A stretch of DNA of 64,000 nt from positions 1,302,001 to 1,366,000 of the forward strand of contig NZ_VTFG01000001.1 in the NCBI RefSeq assembly GCF_008692035.1, given 5' to 3'. Positions within the stretch are counted from its first letter, which is position 1. Each line of letters starts with the position of its first letter. The translations under genes were made by a program, and so were the position numbers. The DNA is from Pseudomonas marginalis. GTDB lineage: Bacteria; Pseudomonadota; Gammaproteobacteria; Pseudomonadales; Pseudomonadaceae. This document shows positions 1 through 9,283 of this stretch, piece after piece. The notes beneath the pieces were generated by a model. That model did not search any database, was not told where the DNA came from, and saw nothing but the letters and a program-made list of their open reading frames with translations.

Positions 1-130
1 AGTGAGCCGCTGTAAGAGCGGAACCATAGGCAGCCGTTACCGCAGCAACGGATATGTACTCGGTCAAAGCCAACGACATGGTCGGCCCGAAGGCCGCCAC
101 GGGGGCAAGCCCCACATCTGGCTATGCGGC
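1..130 (+). repeat. SIM repeat copy 1 (3' tail only)
   Basis: This is the right-hand end of a structured intergenic module (SIM) found nine times in the window. Visible parts are the small hairpin CCGCT-GTAAG-AGCGG, the arms CCGTT/AACGG, and the terminal GGATATGTACTC ending at 61. After it comes a 60-bp tail (TGGTCGGCCCGAAGGCCGCC) shared with copy 2. The rest of the module lies outside the window. Confidence 0.85.
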
Positions 131-312
131 CAGGCGAGAAATATCATCAGATATACGCATCATAAATAAAAATTAACTGCATATCTTTAATAATGAGCAT
201 ATAACAAAACAGACTTTTACGAACGTCTTTCCTATCCATATTGTTATGTCCAGCACCGACCCCTGACCAGGTGGAGGCCTTGCCTGAACCACCACTTTCT
301 CAGGGACCTACC
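131..312 (+). promoter_or_regulatory. A+T-rich leader upstream of the first TonB-dependent receptor
   Basis: This stretch is far richer in A+T than its surroundings, notably at 140-235, as expected of a promoter region. AATAATGAGCATAT near 189-202 vaguely resembles half a Fur site but does not match well enough to call. No terminator or other gene was seen. An in-frame TTG at 241 could extend the receptor, but the signal peptide begins at the ATG at 313. Confidence 0.35.
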
Positions 313-2433
313 ATGAGCCACATCGCCGCGCCCAATCGCCTCACCCTTGCTGTCTCCCTCGCCCTGTTCGGCGCGTACGCCCACGCCGATGACGCCGCGC
401 TGCCGGTGGTCAATGTCACGGCCGAGCACCGCAGTGAAGACTTGCAGAAAACCCCGCTGGCGATTTCCGCCTTCGACGAGAAGAGCCTCGACGACAAGCA
501 GATCCGCAGCGTGCGCGATCTGTCGGGCCAGGTGCCGAACCTGACACTCAGCCGCCAGTCGATCTCCTACAGCGCCCAGACCTATGGCATTCGCGGCATC
601 GGTGAAACCGACCCGATCCAGGAAGCCGCCGTGGCGGTGTACGCCGACGACTTGTACATCCCACGGGCGATTTCCTCGATGCTCGACTTCAATGACGTCG
701 AGCGCGTCGAAGTGCTGCGCGGCCCCCAGGGCACCCTGTACGGGCGCAACAGCAGCGCCGGGGCGATCCGCGTGATCACCCGCGACCCCAACCAGGAAAC
801 CCGTGGTTTCGTCGAGCTCGGTGCCGGCAACTACAATGCGCAGAACGGCCGTTTCCTGATCAGCGGCCCGCTGGTGGACAACGCGTTGTTCGGCAGCTTT
901 TCGGCGCTCCGCCTGAGCCGCGACGGCACGGTGTCCAACCCGACCCGGGGCAAGGATGTGAACAACGTCGATATCCAGTCCTATCGCGGCAAGCTGCGCT
1001 ACAAGCCCGAGGATTCACCCTGGGATGTGCAGTTGACCCTGGCCGGCACCTTTGACCGTGGCGACACCACCAGCTACTCGCCGTTCGACGCCAACGGCCG
1101 TTTCGACAAGTTCAAGAGCTACAGCAGCCTCGACCCGAAAAACCGCCTTGACCAGGGCAGTTCGGTGTTGCGCGCGATCTATGCGATCAACGATCACTTG
1201 AATGTCAAATCGGTCACTGCCTGGTCGTCCTTCAACCAGCCGGTGGACTACGACAACTCGGGGCAGGCCGCGCTGATCCAGAACAACCTGATCCTCTACA
1301 AGCAGAACTACGCCACCCAGGAATTCCAGCTCAACGGCGACTATGACGATTTCAGCTTCAGCACCGGCCTGTACCTGTACCGCGAACGCTTCGATGCCGA
1401 CCGCGACAACCTCACCTACTCCATCGCACGCAACCGGGTGATCGGCCAGGGCCAGTACAGCACCACCAACACCGAAAGCTACGCGCTGTATGGCCAGGGC
1501 ACCTACAAGATCACCCCGCAGCTGTCGCTGATCGCCGGCCTGCGCTTTACCCGCGAACACAAGAACTTCGAGTTCACCAATTACGCGATCAATACCGACC
1601 GGCAGATTACCGGCACCAACTTCGCGGCCGAGTCGAGCAAATCCTGGCAGTCCACCAGCCCGAAAATCGGCTTCGAATATGCCTGGACGCCGCACCTCAA
1701 CCAGTACGCCTACGTCGCCAAGGGCTTCAAGGCCGGCGGATACGACAACCGTGCGCCGACCCGCGCCGCCGCCGAGCAGGCGTTTTCGCCGGAAGACGTG
1801 ACCACCTGGGAAACCGGCTTCAAGGGCGACTTCTTCGACCAGCGCCTGCGGGCCAACGTCGCGCTGTTCTACAACGACTACAAAGACCTGCAGACCAACG
1901 CCTACGACCCGGCGCTGGGGGTGAGCCTGCGCACCAACGTCGGCCAGGCCCACACCTACGGTGTCGAGTTGGAAACCCTCACCGCCCTGAGCCGCGACCT
2001 GCAACTGAGCGCCAACCTCGGCTACCTGGAGAGCCAGTACGACGACTTCCAGAACGCCAGCGGTGCCGGGGTCGATGCCAATGGCAAGCAACTGGTGTTC
2101 TCGCCGCGCTGGAACGCCAGTGTCGGCCTGAACTACACCATTCCCGCAGGCCTGCCGGGCACCTGGCTGGCGGGCACGGATGCGCAGTTCCAGACCAAGT
2201 CCTACGCCAACGCGCTGAACGACGACATCCAGGAAGTGCCGCAGCAAACCTTCTGGAACGCCAACACTCGCTACATCAGCGGCGACGGCCACTGGACCAC
2301 CACCCTGGCGGTGAAAAACCTGCTGGACCGCGCTTACCCGCAATCGGTGGGCTATGTGCCGTCCAGCGGCGCCCGTTATTACTCGGTCAACGATCCGCGC
2401 ACGCTGTTGCTGTCGGTGCGCTATGACCTCTGA
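313..2433 (+). CDS. TonB-dependent outer-membrane receptor, ligand unknown
   Basis: A 706-residue outer-membrane receptor. Residues 1-25 form a signal peptide ending AHA, followed by a TonB-box-like LPVVNVTA at about 30-37. The plug domain carries the usual blocks (VERVEVLRGPQGTLYGRNS, then GAIRVITR) and is followed by a beta-barrel. The protein ends in SVRYDL rather than a terminal phenylalanine. The ATG at 313 was chosen because it puts the signal peptide at the N-terminus and follows CAGGGA. The gene ends 5 bp from the convergent tonB gene, so it may use that TonB system, but it is not in the phytase operon. The substrate cannot be told from sequence. Confidence 0.9.
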   Translation: MSHIAAPNRLTLAVSLALFGAYAHADDAALPVVNVTAEHRSEDLQKTPLAISAFDEKSLDDKQIRSVRDLSGQVPNLTLSRQSISYSAQTYGIRGIGETDPIQEAAVAVYADDLYIPRAISSMLDFNDVERVEVLRGPQGTLYGRNSSAGAIRVITRDPNQETRGFVELGAGNYNAQNGRFLISGPLVDNALFGSFSALRLSRDGTVSNPTRGKDVNNVDIQSYRGKLRYKPEDSPWDVQLTLAGTFDRGDTTSYSPFDANGRFDKFKSYSSLDPKNRLDQGSSVLRAIYAINDHLNVKSVTAWSSFNQPVDYDNSGQAALIQNNLILYKQNYATQEFQLNGDYDDFSFSTGLYLYRERFDADRDNLTYSIARNRVIGQGQYSTTNTESYALYGQGTYKITPQLSLIAGLRFTREHKNFEFTNYAINTDRQITGTNFAAESSKSWQSTSPKIGFEYAWTPHLNQYAYVAKGFKAGGYDNRAPTRAAAEQAFSPEDVTTWETGFKGDFFDQRLRANVALFYNDYKDLQTNAYDPALGVSLRTNVGQAHTYGVELETLTALSRDLQLSANLGYLESQYDDFQNASGAGVDANGKQLVFSPRWNASVGLNYTIPAGLPGTWLAGTDAQFQTKSYANALNDDIQEVPQQTFWNANTRYISGDGHWTTTLAVKNLLDRAYPQSVGYVPSSGARYYSVNDPRTLLLSVRYDL

Positions 2434-2438
2434 GTGCG

Positions 2439-3209
2439 TTACTTGATGCGGTAGTGGAAGGTATTGCGCACCGCCGGTACGGCCACGGCCTTGCCGTCAA
2501 CGATCCTCGGCTGGTAGCGAAAGGTGTTCGCCGCCGCCAGTGAAGGCCGGATAAACAACGGGTGGCAGCCGTCCAGCACCTTGGGATTTTCCACGCGGCC
2601 TTGGGTGTTGACGCTGTACTCCAAGGTGCAGTCGCCCTCGATGTTCTTGTCCAGGGCGCGCTCGGGATAGTCCGGTGCCTCCTTGCTCAGGGGTTGGTAT
2701 TGGCGGCTGTCGAAGGCCGGCGCCGGGGCTGGCCCGGGGGTGGCTGCCCGGGCTTTTTCAGCGGCCAGGCGTTGCTGATCGAGGCGTTGTTGTTCCAGCT
2801 CGCGGTTGCGTTGTTCGCTGGCCAGGCGTTCCTGCTGCTCGATTTTCTTGTCTTCGACGCGTTTACGCGCCAGGGCGGCTTTCTCGAGTTTCTGCGCCTG
2901 GACCTGCGGGTCGACCACGGGCTTTGCCGGCACCGGCACCGGTATCACCACCGGTTCCGGCGGTGCGGGGGCAGCCACCACCGGTTCAGGCTCGGGTGCT
3001 GGCGCCGGTGGCAGCATGACCAACTGCGTGTGCATCACCCGAGGGGCATCCACCACGGGCTTCTCCGTCGACCAGCCCAGCATCAACGCGGCCAGCACGC
3101 CGACGTGCAGGGCCACCGCCAGGCTGGCGGCGAGGCTGTTTCTCCAAAACCCGGAAGCATCCCGGGGCGCCATCGTCAGGGTGGGACTGTGCATGATCAT
3201 CGCCGTCAT
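2439..3209 (-). CDS. tonB: TonB energy-transducing protein
   Basis: A 256-residue TonB. One N-terminal membrane anchor (about 27-48) is followed by a Pro/Glu/Val-rich spacer, a charged Lys/Glu/Gln-rich helix (about 100-150) and a C-terminal TonB domain with YPERALDKNIEG and a terminal beta-strand TFHYRIK. It passes proton-motive energy from ExbB-ExbD to outer-membrane receptors. Its ATG overlaps the exbD stop by 4 bp, so translation is probably coupled. It is last in the operon receptor-phytase-exbB-exbD-tonB, which argues for a TonB dedicated to the phytase-linked receptor. Confidence 0.9.
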   Translation of the reverse strand: MTAMIMHSPTLTMAPRDASGFWRNSLAASLAVALHVGVLAALMLGWSTEKPVVDAPRVMHTQLVMLPPAPAPEPEPVVAAPAPPEPVVIPVPVPAKPVVDPQVQAQKLEKAALARKRVEDKKIEQQERLASEQRNRELEQQRLDQQRLAAEKARAATPGPAPAPAFDSRQYQPLSKEAPDYPERALDKNIEGDCTLEYSVNTQGRVENPKVLDGCHPLFIRPSLAAANTFRYQPRIVDGKAVAVPAVRNTFHYRIK

Positions 3210-3652
3210 TGCGGGGCCTCGGTCACCAGCCCCAGGTTACTGACTCCACCCTTCTGTAACACCGCCATGGCCGCGACCACACGGCCGTAACCGGCGTTGT
3301 CGTCGGCGCGGATATAGACCTGGGTGTCGCTGCGCGCCGCCACCACCTGCATGACCTTGGCGCCCATTTCATCCAGGCTCACGGCGCTGTCGGTCTGGTG
3401 CTGGGTATCGAGTTCGCCGCCGAGGTTCCAGTAGTAGCCGCCGTCGGCCTTTACCGACAGCGTGAGGATCTGCTGGCGGGTGTCGGTGGCCAACGCCTCG
3501 GCGGCGACTTTGGGCAGGTCGATCTTCACGCCCTGGGTCAGCATCGGCGCGGTGACCATGAAGATCACCAGCAGCACCAGCATCACGTCGATATACGGCA
3601 CCACGTTCATCTCGGCCTTGGGCCCGTGCTTGCGTTGCGGCCTGACTAACAT
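3206..3652 (-). CDS. exbD: ExbD/TolR-type biopolymer transport protein
   Basis: A 148-residue ExbD-family protein: a short cytoplasmic N-terminus, one membrane helix (about 20-40) with the conserved aspartate in PYIDVMLVLLVIF, and a periplasmic domain. With ExbB it forms the proton-driven motor for TonB. It lies 14 bp after exbB and overlaps tonB by 4 bp. The family also includes TolR, but the neighbouring tonB gene and the lack of tolA, tolB and pal make a TonB role more likely. Confidence 0.88.
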   Translation of the reverse strand: MLVRPQRKHGPKAEMNVVPYIDVMLVLLVIFMVTAPMLTQGVKIDLPKVAAEALATDTRQQILTLSVKADGGYYWNLGGELDTQHQTDSAVSLDEMGAKVMQVVAARSDTQVYIRADDNAGYGRVVAAMAVLQKGGVSNLGLVTEAPQ

Positions 3653-3666
3653 GGGAGTTGCTCCTT

Positions 3667-4359
3667 TCAGGCGGCGACGGCCAGGTTGATCGACGTACCG
3701 CGCAGGGTGCGGTGCAGGCGTACCTGCAGCTCATTGCCAAACGCGTAGTAACGGGTGAGCAGGGTCTGGCCGCGCGCCGCGAAGCGGTTATAGGCGATCA
3801 CCGCCGGGATCGCCGCAAACAGGCCGATGGCCGTGGCGATCAAGGCTTCGGCAATGCCCGGCGCTACGGTGGACAACGTCGCCTGTTGCACCTGGGACAA
3901 GCCGATAAAGGAATTCATGATGCCCCACACCGTGCCGAACAGGCCGATGTACGGGCTGACCGAACCCACGGTCGCGAGAAATTGCAGGCCCTTTTCCAGT
4001 TCGATTTCCTGCTCGGTGATCGCCACCTGCAAGGCCCGCTCCACGCCTTCGAGCACCGCCGGGTCATGGCTGTGCAGGTGCTGGTATTCCTGGACCCCGG
4101 CGATAAAGATCGGCGCAATGCCGCCCTCGCCCGCCTGCTGGACCTCACGGGACAGTGCCTGCAGATCCGGCGCGGCGCGAAAGCGCTGCACAAACGTATT
4201 CAACTGCCGCTCCAGGCGGCGCAGCACACTGCCGCGCTGGATAATCAGGTACCAGCTGAGCAAGGACGCCAACAGCAAGGTGAGCATGACAGCCTTGACC
4301 AACAGGCTGGCGTCGCTGATCAAACCCCAGATCGTCATATGTTCCATCGTCGCGTGCAT
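3667..4359 (-). CDS. exbB: ExbB/TolQ-type proton channel protein
   Basis: A 230-residue MotA/TolQ/ExbB-family protein with three membrane helices: about 15-38, then 133-155 and 170-195 around the conserved GLFGTVWGIMNSF and AEALIATAIGLFAAIPAV blocks. It is about the length of TolQ, so automated pipelines may name it that, but its partners are exbD and tonB. It starts 47 bp after the phytase gene with the ribosome site GGGAGA. It should be the channel subunit of the operon's TonB motor. Confidence 0.88.
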   Translation of the reverse strand: MHATMEHMTIWGLISDASLLVKAVMLTLLLASLLSWYLIIQRGSVLRRLERQLNTFVQRFRAAPDLQALSREVQQAGEGGIAPIFIAGVQEYQHLHSHDPAVLEGVERALQVAITEQEIELEKGLQFLATVGSVSPYIGLFGTVWGIMNSFIGLSQVQQATLSTVAPGIAEALIATAIGLFAAIPAVIAYNRFAARGQTLLTRYYAFGNELQVRLHRTLRGTSINLAVAA

Positions 4360-4406
4360 AGTGAATCTCCCATTCGATTAAAAAGTGATGACCGGTTGAT
4401 GACGGT

Positions 4407-6272
4407 TCACGGCAATTTCAATGCGCGGGTGACCTCGGCCCAGGGCACGAACTTGAAGTTCTGGGTCTGCTCGGGCATGCGCTTGCGCCCGTCCTGCACC
4501 ACCAGCATGCCTTGGCTCCATGGCCCGCCGAGGTTGATGGCGGTGACTTCCAGGCCATCGGTTTCCGACGCACCGTCGATACCGGCGGCGGCGTTCAAGC
4601 CGACGCGGAAGCCGCCGTGCACGGCAAACGGCGGTTCGGCATCCACCACCAGGTAGCTGTCATTGCCTTGGCTGGAGATCACCAGGTAGTCATGTTTATC
4701 GCTTTGGTACAGCGCCAGGCCCTCGACATCCGCATGCAATTGCGCGCCGACCTTGATCACGCTGGTCAACGTCGCCGGTTGATCGGCGCGCGCATCCACC
4801 GCCCACACGCCGACGTCTTCCTCACCGATAAACAGGCGCTGGCGCTGGTCGTCGGCGACACAGCCTTCGGGTTGGCTGTCGACCTTGAACTGGCGCACCA
4901 GCTCGCCGTGTACACGGCCGTCCGGCGCACTGAGGCGGTATTGCAGGAAGGTGCCGTCCTTGCCGTTGGCAATCGCGTAGATCTCGCCGCTGGCGGGCTG
5001 GAACAGGCAGATGCCATAGATTTCCTTTAGCGGCGTGGGCACTTCACCGGCCTCACGCAGCTCGCCGCTCTGGCGGTCGATGCTGAACAGGCTCAGGCTG
5101 TTGTGATCGCGATTGCTCGCCACGGCCAGGTCCACCGTTTGCGCGCCAAGCTTGAAGTTGGGGCGTACATCGACGTTATTCAGGCGGCCCACCGCCAGTT
5201 CCTGCAACAGCTTGCCGTCGAGGTCGTAGGCGAGCAGGCCCTGTTTCTTGTTGGTGCCAAGCACACGGCTGTTGGCCGGGGTTTGCGGGTGAATCCAGAT
5301 CGCCGGGTCATCCGCCGCGTCGCCCTGGCGGCCGACCGGGTCGCTCTGGCGCAAGGCCGCGACTTCCGGCAGCACTGCAGCCGCCGCCACAGGTGTGGCC
5401 TGCCAGTCGAGCCTGGCCTGGTAGAGCGTGCCGCTGTCATCATCGCGCACCAGCAACTGGCGGCCATTGAGCGCCAATTGCTCCGGCTCTTTCAGGCCCG
5501 GCAGGCCCAGGCTCGATTGCTCCACCCAGCGCTCGCCGGTGTGCTGGAACAGGTGTAACCGGGCGGTCTTCGGGTCCAGCGCAACCAGGCCACCGGGTAC
5601 CAGCGCCATGGCCCCGGCTTCGCGCCTGGGAGTGTCGAACAGCGCCACCGGCGTGCGTTTCACCTCGGCTTCCGGGTGCGCCGGGTAGGCCCACCAGCCG
5701 ACATTCTCTTCATTCACCAGCAACTGCTGGGTGGCATCGTCCACCTGGCAGAACTGCGCCGACGGTGGCAGCGGCAGACCCCGTACACGCTGCGGGTCGG
5801 TGAGCAGCGTCGAGCCGTTGCCCACCAGCCATTGCTCGCCCTTGCCCTCTTCGCCCACCAGGAACACAAACAGGTTGGCCGCTGCATCGCGGTACAGGCA
5901 CAGGCCATTTACCGGGTAGTCGCGGGTCGGCAGGTACAGCGGTTTGCCCCAGCTTTTGCCGGCGCTGTCCAGGCTGATCAGCAACGCCTGCTGGCGCTCG
6001 TTGTCGAGGCTGGCGACCAGCACCTGGGCCCCTGCGGCGCGGGTGTCGAGGCTGCTGAAGTTACCCTTGAAACGCGCCAGCTCGGCGCCCTGGCTGTCGA
6101 GCAGTTGCAGGCCGTCGCGGGTGCTGGCGGCCAGGCGCTCGGTGGTGTTGGGCAGGAAGCCCACGGCTTCGGCCTTCAGGCTGGGTGCCCACGGGGTCAG
6201 CGCCAGGTCGGCGGCGAACGCATGGCCGCTGGTGACCAGGGCAATCAGCAGGTACAGCTTGGAAATTCTCAT
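4407..6272 (-). CDS. Beta-propeller phytase with two propeller-like halves, exported
   Basis: A 621-residue secreted phytase (signal peptide ending HAFA). The C-terminal half has family hallmarks: DDPAIWIHP near 320, DVRPNF, GEEDVGVWAVDA, HADVEGLALY and SQGNDSYLVVD. These acidic loops bind the calcium ions used to remove phosphates from phytate. The N-terminal half repeats the fold weakly: VNEENVGWWAYP matches GEEDVGVWAVDA, so this is a dual-domain enzyme with a degenerate first domain. GAAGGA sits 5 nt before an in-frame TTG at 6278 and 11 nt before the ATG at 6272, so either start is possible. It follows a TonB-dependent receptor gene and precedes exbB-exbD-tonB. Confidence 0.9.
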   Translation of the reverse strand: MRISKLYLLIALVTSGHAFAADLALTPWAPSLKAEAVGFLPNTTERLAASTRDGLQLLDSQGAELARFKGNFSSLDTRAAGAQVLVASLDNERQQALLISLDSAGKSWGKPLYLPTRDYPVNGLCLYRDAAANLFVFLVGEEGKGEQWLVGNGSTLLTDPQRVRGLPLPPSAQFCQVDDATQQLLVNEENVGWWAYPAHPEAEVKRTPVALFDTPRREAGAMALVPGGLVALDPKTARLHLFQHTGERWVEQSSLGLPGLKEPEQLALNGRQLLVRDDDSGTLYQARLDWQATPVAAAAVLPEVAALRQSDPVGRQGDAADDPAIWIHPQTPANSRVLGTNKKQGLLAYDLDGKLLQELAVGRLNNVDVRPNFKLGAQTVDLAVASNRDHNSLSLFSIDRQSGELREAGEVPTPLKEIYGICLFQPASGEIYAIANGKDGTFLQYRLSAPDGRVHGELVRQFKVDSQPEGCVADDQRQRLFIGEEDVGVWAVDARADQPATLTSVIKVGAQLHADVEGLALYQSDKHDYLVISSQGNDSYLVVDAEPPFAVHGGFRVGLNAAAGIDGASETDGLEVTAINLGGPWSQGMLVVQDGRKRMPEQTQNFKFVPWAEVTRALKLP

Positions 6273-6318
6273 GGACAAGCAAATCCTTCAAAAACAATGG
6301 AGATCAAATGTGTTGAAT

Positions 6319-8832
6319 TCAAAAATGGGTGAAGGTCAGGCCCACTTTGTAGGTGGGGCCGTACTCTTCGTATTGGCCGTTGTAGCTGCGGTGGCCGGTG
6401 TAGACGAAGTACGACTCATCGGTGAGGTTCTGGGCTTCGAAGCTGACTTGCAGGTTCTTGGTCAGCGAGTAACGCGCGCTGAAGTCGACGAAGGTCTGCG
6501 CGTCGACGTGCAGGTCGTGGGCCTTGTCGTTGATCGAGGCCAGTTCATACAGGTAGGCCGACTTGTAGTTGGCCGACAGGCGCAGGCTGAGCTTGTCGTC
6601 CTCCCAGCCGAGCATCAGGTTGCCGACGGTGTCCGACTGGTTGGGCAGGCTGATGTTGCGCTTGCGATTCGTGCCGCTGGCGGCGTCGAAGCCTTCGATA
6701 TCGGCGCTGGAGCGGCTGAAGGTGCTGTTGGCGCCGATCAGCAAACCGTTCCACGGTGCGGGCAGCCAGTCGAACTTCTGTGAGTAGGCCAGTTCCAGGC
6801 CATAGAGCTTGGCGCTGTCGCCGTTGGCGTAGGTGTGAGCCTCGGAAAAATTGGTCCAGGCGCCGGTACCGGCAAGGTCGGTGTTGTAGACGAAATTCTT
6901 GATGTCCTTGTAGAACACGAATGCCGACACGGTCCCGGCGCGGCCCATGAAGTGCTCGATACCCAGGTCAAGGTTGCTCGATTCCAGGGGCTTGAGGTCC
7001 GGGTTGCCGAAGGTGGCTTCGTCATCGTCGATCACAAAACCCGGCGCCAGCTGGCCGAACGTCGGGCGCACCACCGACTTGGTCCAGGCCGCGCGCACCT
7101 GGGTGTTCTTGTCGATCTGGTAGCGCGCATGCAGGCCCGGCAACCAATGGTGATAGCGGCGCTGGATCTCGGTGGGCGTGAACACGCCATCGGTGGCGCC
7201 GGTGCCCTTGGCTTCGAACTCGGTGCCCTCGTAGCGCAGCCCGGCGATAAAGCGCCAGTCGTCGATGTCGAGGGTGTTCATCAGGTAGCCGGCGTTGATG
7301 TCCTCGCGGATGGTGAAGTCGTTGACCCGCGATTCGGTCTCGTCATAGAAATCCGCCGGGTTGAGGCTGCCGATCAGCTGCTTGATGGCGCTGGGGCTGA
7401 TGCCGGGGCCGTAGTTGCCCAGGCGATAGTCGACGCTGCCCTTCTGGAACCGGGTGAGGTTGAGTTGGTCGGCGCTGAAACCGAGGGTGTCGAAGTCTTC
7501 GTAGACCCAGGCCTCCAGGTCGTTGTCCTTGTTGCGGCGGCTGACCTTGCCGCCGAACTTGACCTGGGACGCATAGCCGCTCAGGTCATAGTCGCGGGCC
7601 AGGTCCAGGCGCAGGTTTTTCTCGGTGTCCTGGGTGTTCTGTTTTTCCCAGTCGACCTTGTCGAGACTGAAGTTGCTGGCGTTGTAGAAGCCGCTGCCGA
7701 TGATCGGGCGGGGTTTGTCCTTGTCGTAGAAACCGCTGTTGGCAAAGTCACCGCCGTCGAAGGTGGCGCCGGCGATATGCGCCGGGCTGTCTTCGCTGGA
7801 CTGGCTGTAGCCGGCCTGGCCGCTTAAGGTCCACAGGCCGAGCATGCGTTCGCCGCCGAATACATAGGATTGGATTTCCTGGGTTTCCTCACGGTTTTTC
7901 AGCTTGCGCTTGCCCTCGGCATCACCCAGTTGGCCCGGGGCCTGGGGGTCGGCAAACTCGATGCTGGTGGAGTTGCGGGTTTCGGTGTCGGTGTAGCGGC
8001 TGTAGAGGGTGCGCAGGTAGTAGCTGCTGAGGTCGTCGGGCTTGTAGTCGAAGTTCAGGCCACCGCCGGCACGCTCGCGGCTGATGTCGTAGTCGCGCTG
8101 TTCGAACTCGTTGAGCCGGGCGCCGTCGGTGAAGTCCCAGGCGCCGCCGGTTTCGACGTTGTCCGAGCCGAAATCGCGCTTTTGCCAGCTCAGCGCCGCA
8201 GCGACGCCGAAGTTGTCGATGCCGTCGCCGAGGCTGAAACGGTTACTGGCGGCGCCGGAGAATTTCGGGCTGGTCTGGTGGGTATTCTTGTCGTAGCTGG
8301 CTTCGCTGCTGCCGGTGTAGAACAAACCTTTATGGTCGAAGGCCGAGAGGCTTTGCACATCGACGGTGCCGCCGAGGGAATTGGCGTCCATGTCCGGGGT
8401 TAGGGTCTTGATCACCGACAGCGACTGCACCAGTTCCGAGGGCAGCACATCGAGGGCCACGGCGCGGCGCGCGCTTTCCGGGGCGGGCACCAGGGTGCCG
8501 TTGATGGTGACGCTGTTGAGGTCCGGGCCCAGGCCGCGCACGCTGACAAAACGCCCTTCGCCCTGGTCGCGCTCCACACTGATGCCCGGCAGGCGCTGCG
8601 CCGCTTCGGCGACGTTCTGATCCGGCAACTGGGCCACGCCGTCGGCATGCACCACGCTCTTGATGCTGTCTGCGCTGCGTTGCTCCTTGAGCGCCTGGTC
8701 GATGGCGGCCGCCTGGCCGACCACCTCGACGTGCTCGGTGGCGCTCGCTTCGGCGGCGCTCAACCGTTCACTGGCCATCGCCAGGGCCAAGGCGGTAAGC
8801 GTAAAGCTGACGAGCCCGGTGCGCTTGTACAT
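6319..8832 (-). CDS. TonB-dependent receptor of the phytase operon
   Basis: An 837-residue outer-membrane receptor. A signal peptide (about 1-27) is followed by a TonB-box-like EHVEVVGQA, a plug (LPDQNVAEAAQRLPGISVERD, VRGLGPDLNSVTING) and a long barrel ending in the classical terminal phenylalanine (GLTFTHF). It is the first gene of the operon; the phytase gene follows after about 40 bp. A Pho box lies 74 bp upstream of the start, and GGGAGGA precedes the ATG. Context suggests it takes up phytate, lower inositol phosphates or metal-phytate complexes. The ligand is an inference. Confidence 0.9.
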   Translation of the reverse strand: MYKRTGLVSFTLTALALAMASERLSAAEASATEHVEVVGQAAAIDQALKEQRSADSIKSVVHADGVAQLPDQNVAEAAQRLPGISVERDQGEGRFVSVRGLGPDLNSVTINGTLVPAPESARRAVALDVLPSELVQSLSVIKTLTPDMDANSLGGTVDVQSLSAFDHKGLFYTGSSEASYDKNTHQTSPKFSGAASNRFSLGDGIDNFGVAAALSWQKRDFGSDNVETGGAWDFTDGARLNEFEQRDYDISRERAGGGLNFDYKPDDLSSYYLRTLYSRYTDTETRNSTSIEFADPQAPGQLGDAEGKRKLKNREETQEIQSYVFGGERMLGLWTLSGQAGYSQSSEDSPAHIAGATFDGGDFANSGFYDKDKPRPIIGSGFYNASNFSLDKVDWEKQNTQDTEKNLRLDLARDYDLSGYASQVKFGGKVSRRNKDNDLEAWVYEDFDTLGFSADQLNLTRFQKGSVDYRLGNYGPGISPSAIKQLIGSLNPADFYDETESRVNDFTIREDINAGYLMNTLDIDDWRFIAGLRYEGTEFEAKGTGATDGVFTPTEIQRRYHHWLPGLHARYQIDKNTQVRAAWTKSVVRPTFGQLAPGFVIDDDEATFGNPDLKPLESSNLDLGIEHFMGRAGTVSAFVFYKDIKNFVYNTDLAGTGAWTNFSEAHTYANGDSAKLYGLELAYSQKFDWLPAPWNGLLIGANSTFSRSSADIEGFDAASGTNRKRNISLPNQSDTVGNLMLGWEDDKLSLRLSANYKSAYLYELASINDKAHDLHVDAQTFVDFSARYSLTKNLQVSFEAQNLTDESYFVYTGHRSYNGQYEEYGPTYKVGLTFTHF

Positions 8833-8905
8833 GCAATCCTCCCCAAGAATCCGTTGGCGCCAGGCAAGGGGCCCGGCAACTGGGAGGGCACGCTAGGGGT
8901 GGGGG

Positions 8906-8923
8906 ATGACGGTTCTGTGACAG
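8906..8923 (-). promoter_or_regulatory. Pho box (PhoB-binding site) upstream of receptor-phytase operon
   Basis: Read on the minus strand the site is CTGTCACAGAACCGTCAT. It matches the PhoB consensus CTGTCATAAATCTGTCAC at about 15 of 18 positions, including two TGTCA-type direct repeats 11 bp apart. It ends 74 bp before the receptor start codon, which suits a promoter activated by phosphate starvation. Confidence 0.7.
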
Positions 8924-9005
8924 TAGGTCTGTGGCAGGCCCATAAACCGGGGGGTTTAGCCGATTTCCGGTTTGAAATGAGCTGAAATGACCTCAGTAGA
9001 TCGAA

Positions 9006-9165
9006 TGTGGGAGGGGGCTTGCTGTGGTGAAGGGGCTTGTCCCCCGACGGGTTCACTGAGGATACGGGGGGCCTGCTTCGCAGACCAGCGCGGGGCAAGC
9101 CCGCTCACCACAGCAAGCCTGCTCACCACAGCTAGCCTGCTCACCACAGCAAGCTCCTCCCACAT
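9006..9165. repeat. REP cluster with an expanded 18-bp tandem arm
   Basis: An inverted REP pair: GTGGGAGGGGGCTTGCTGTGG at the left and its approximate complement at the right. The right arm holds three head-to-tail 18-bp units of the form CCTGCTCACCACAGCAAG (9100-9153). No gene is seen from 8833 to 9283 apart from the Pho box and this repeat. Confidence 0.85.
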
Positions 9166-9283
9166 TTTTTGATCGCCAGTGTGTTTGAGCTGAGCTGATT
9201 CGACCCTCCTCCACCGTCATCCAACGGTCACATCCATCTGCTGTGCTGGCGCCCACCACTCATTTGCCCAAGGACCTGCGGCC

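Noticed and set aside
1015-2343. A 442-codon frame antisense to the first TonB-dependent receptor
   Set aside because: Valine/glycine/alanine-rich shadow of a well-supported receptor gene; no domain.
9100-9153. Tandem 18-bp units considered as a CRISPR array
   Set aside because: Units are contiguous without spacers, match REP tails, and no cas gene is near.
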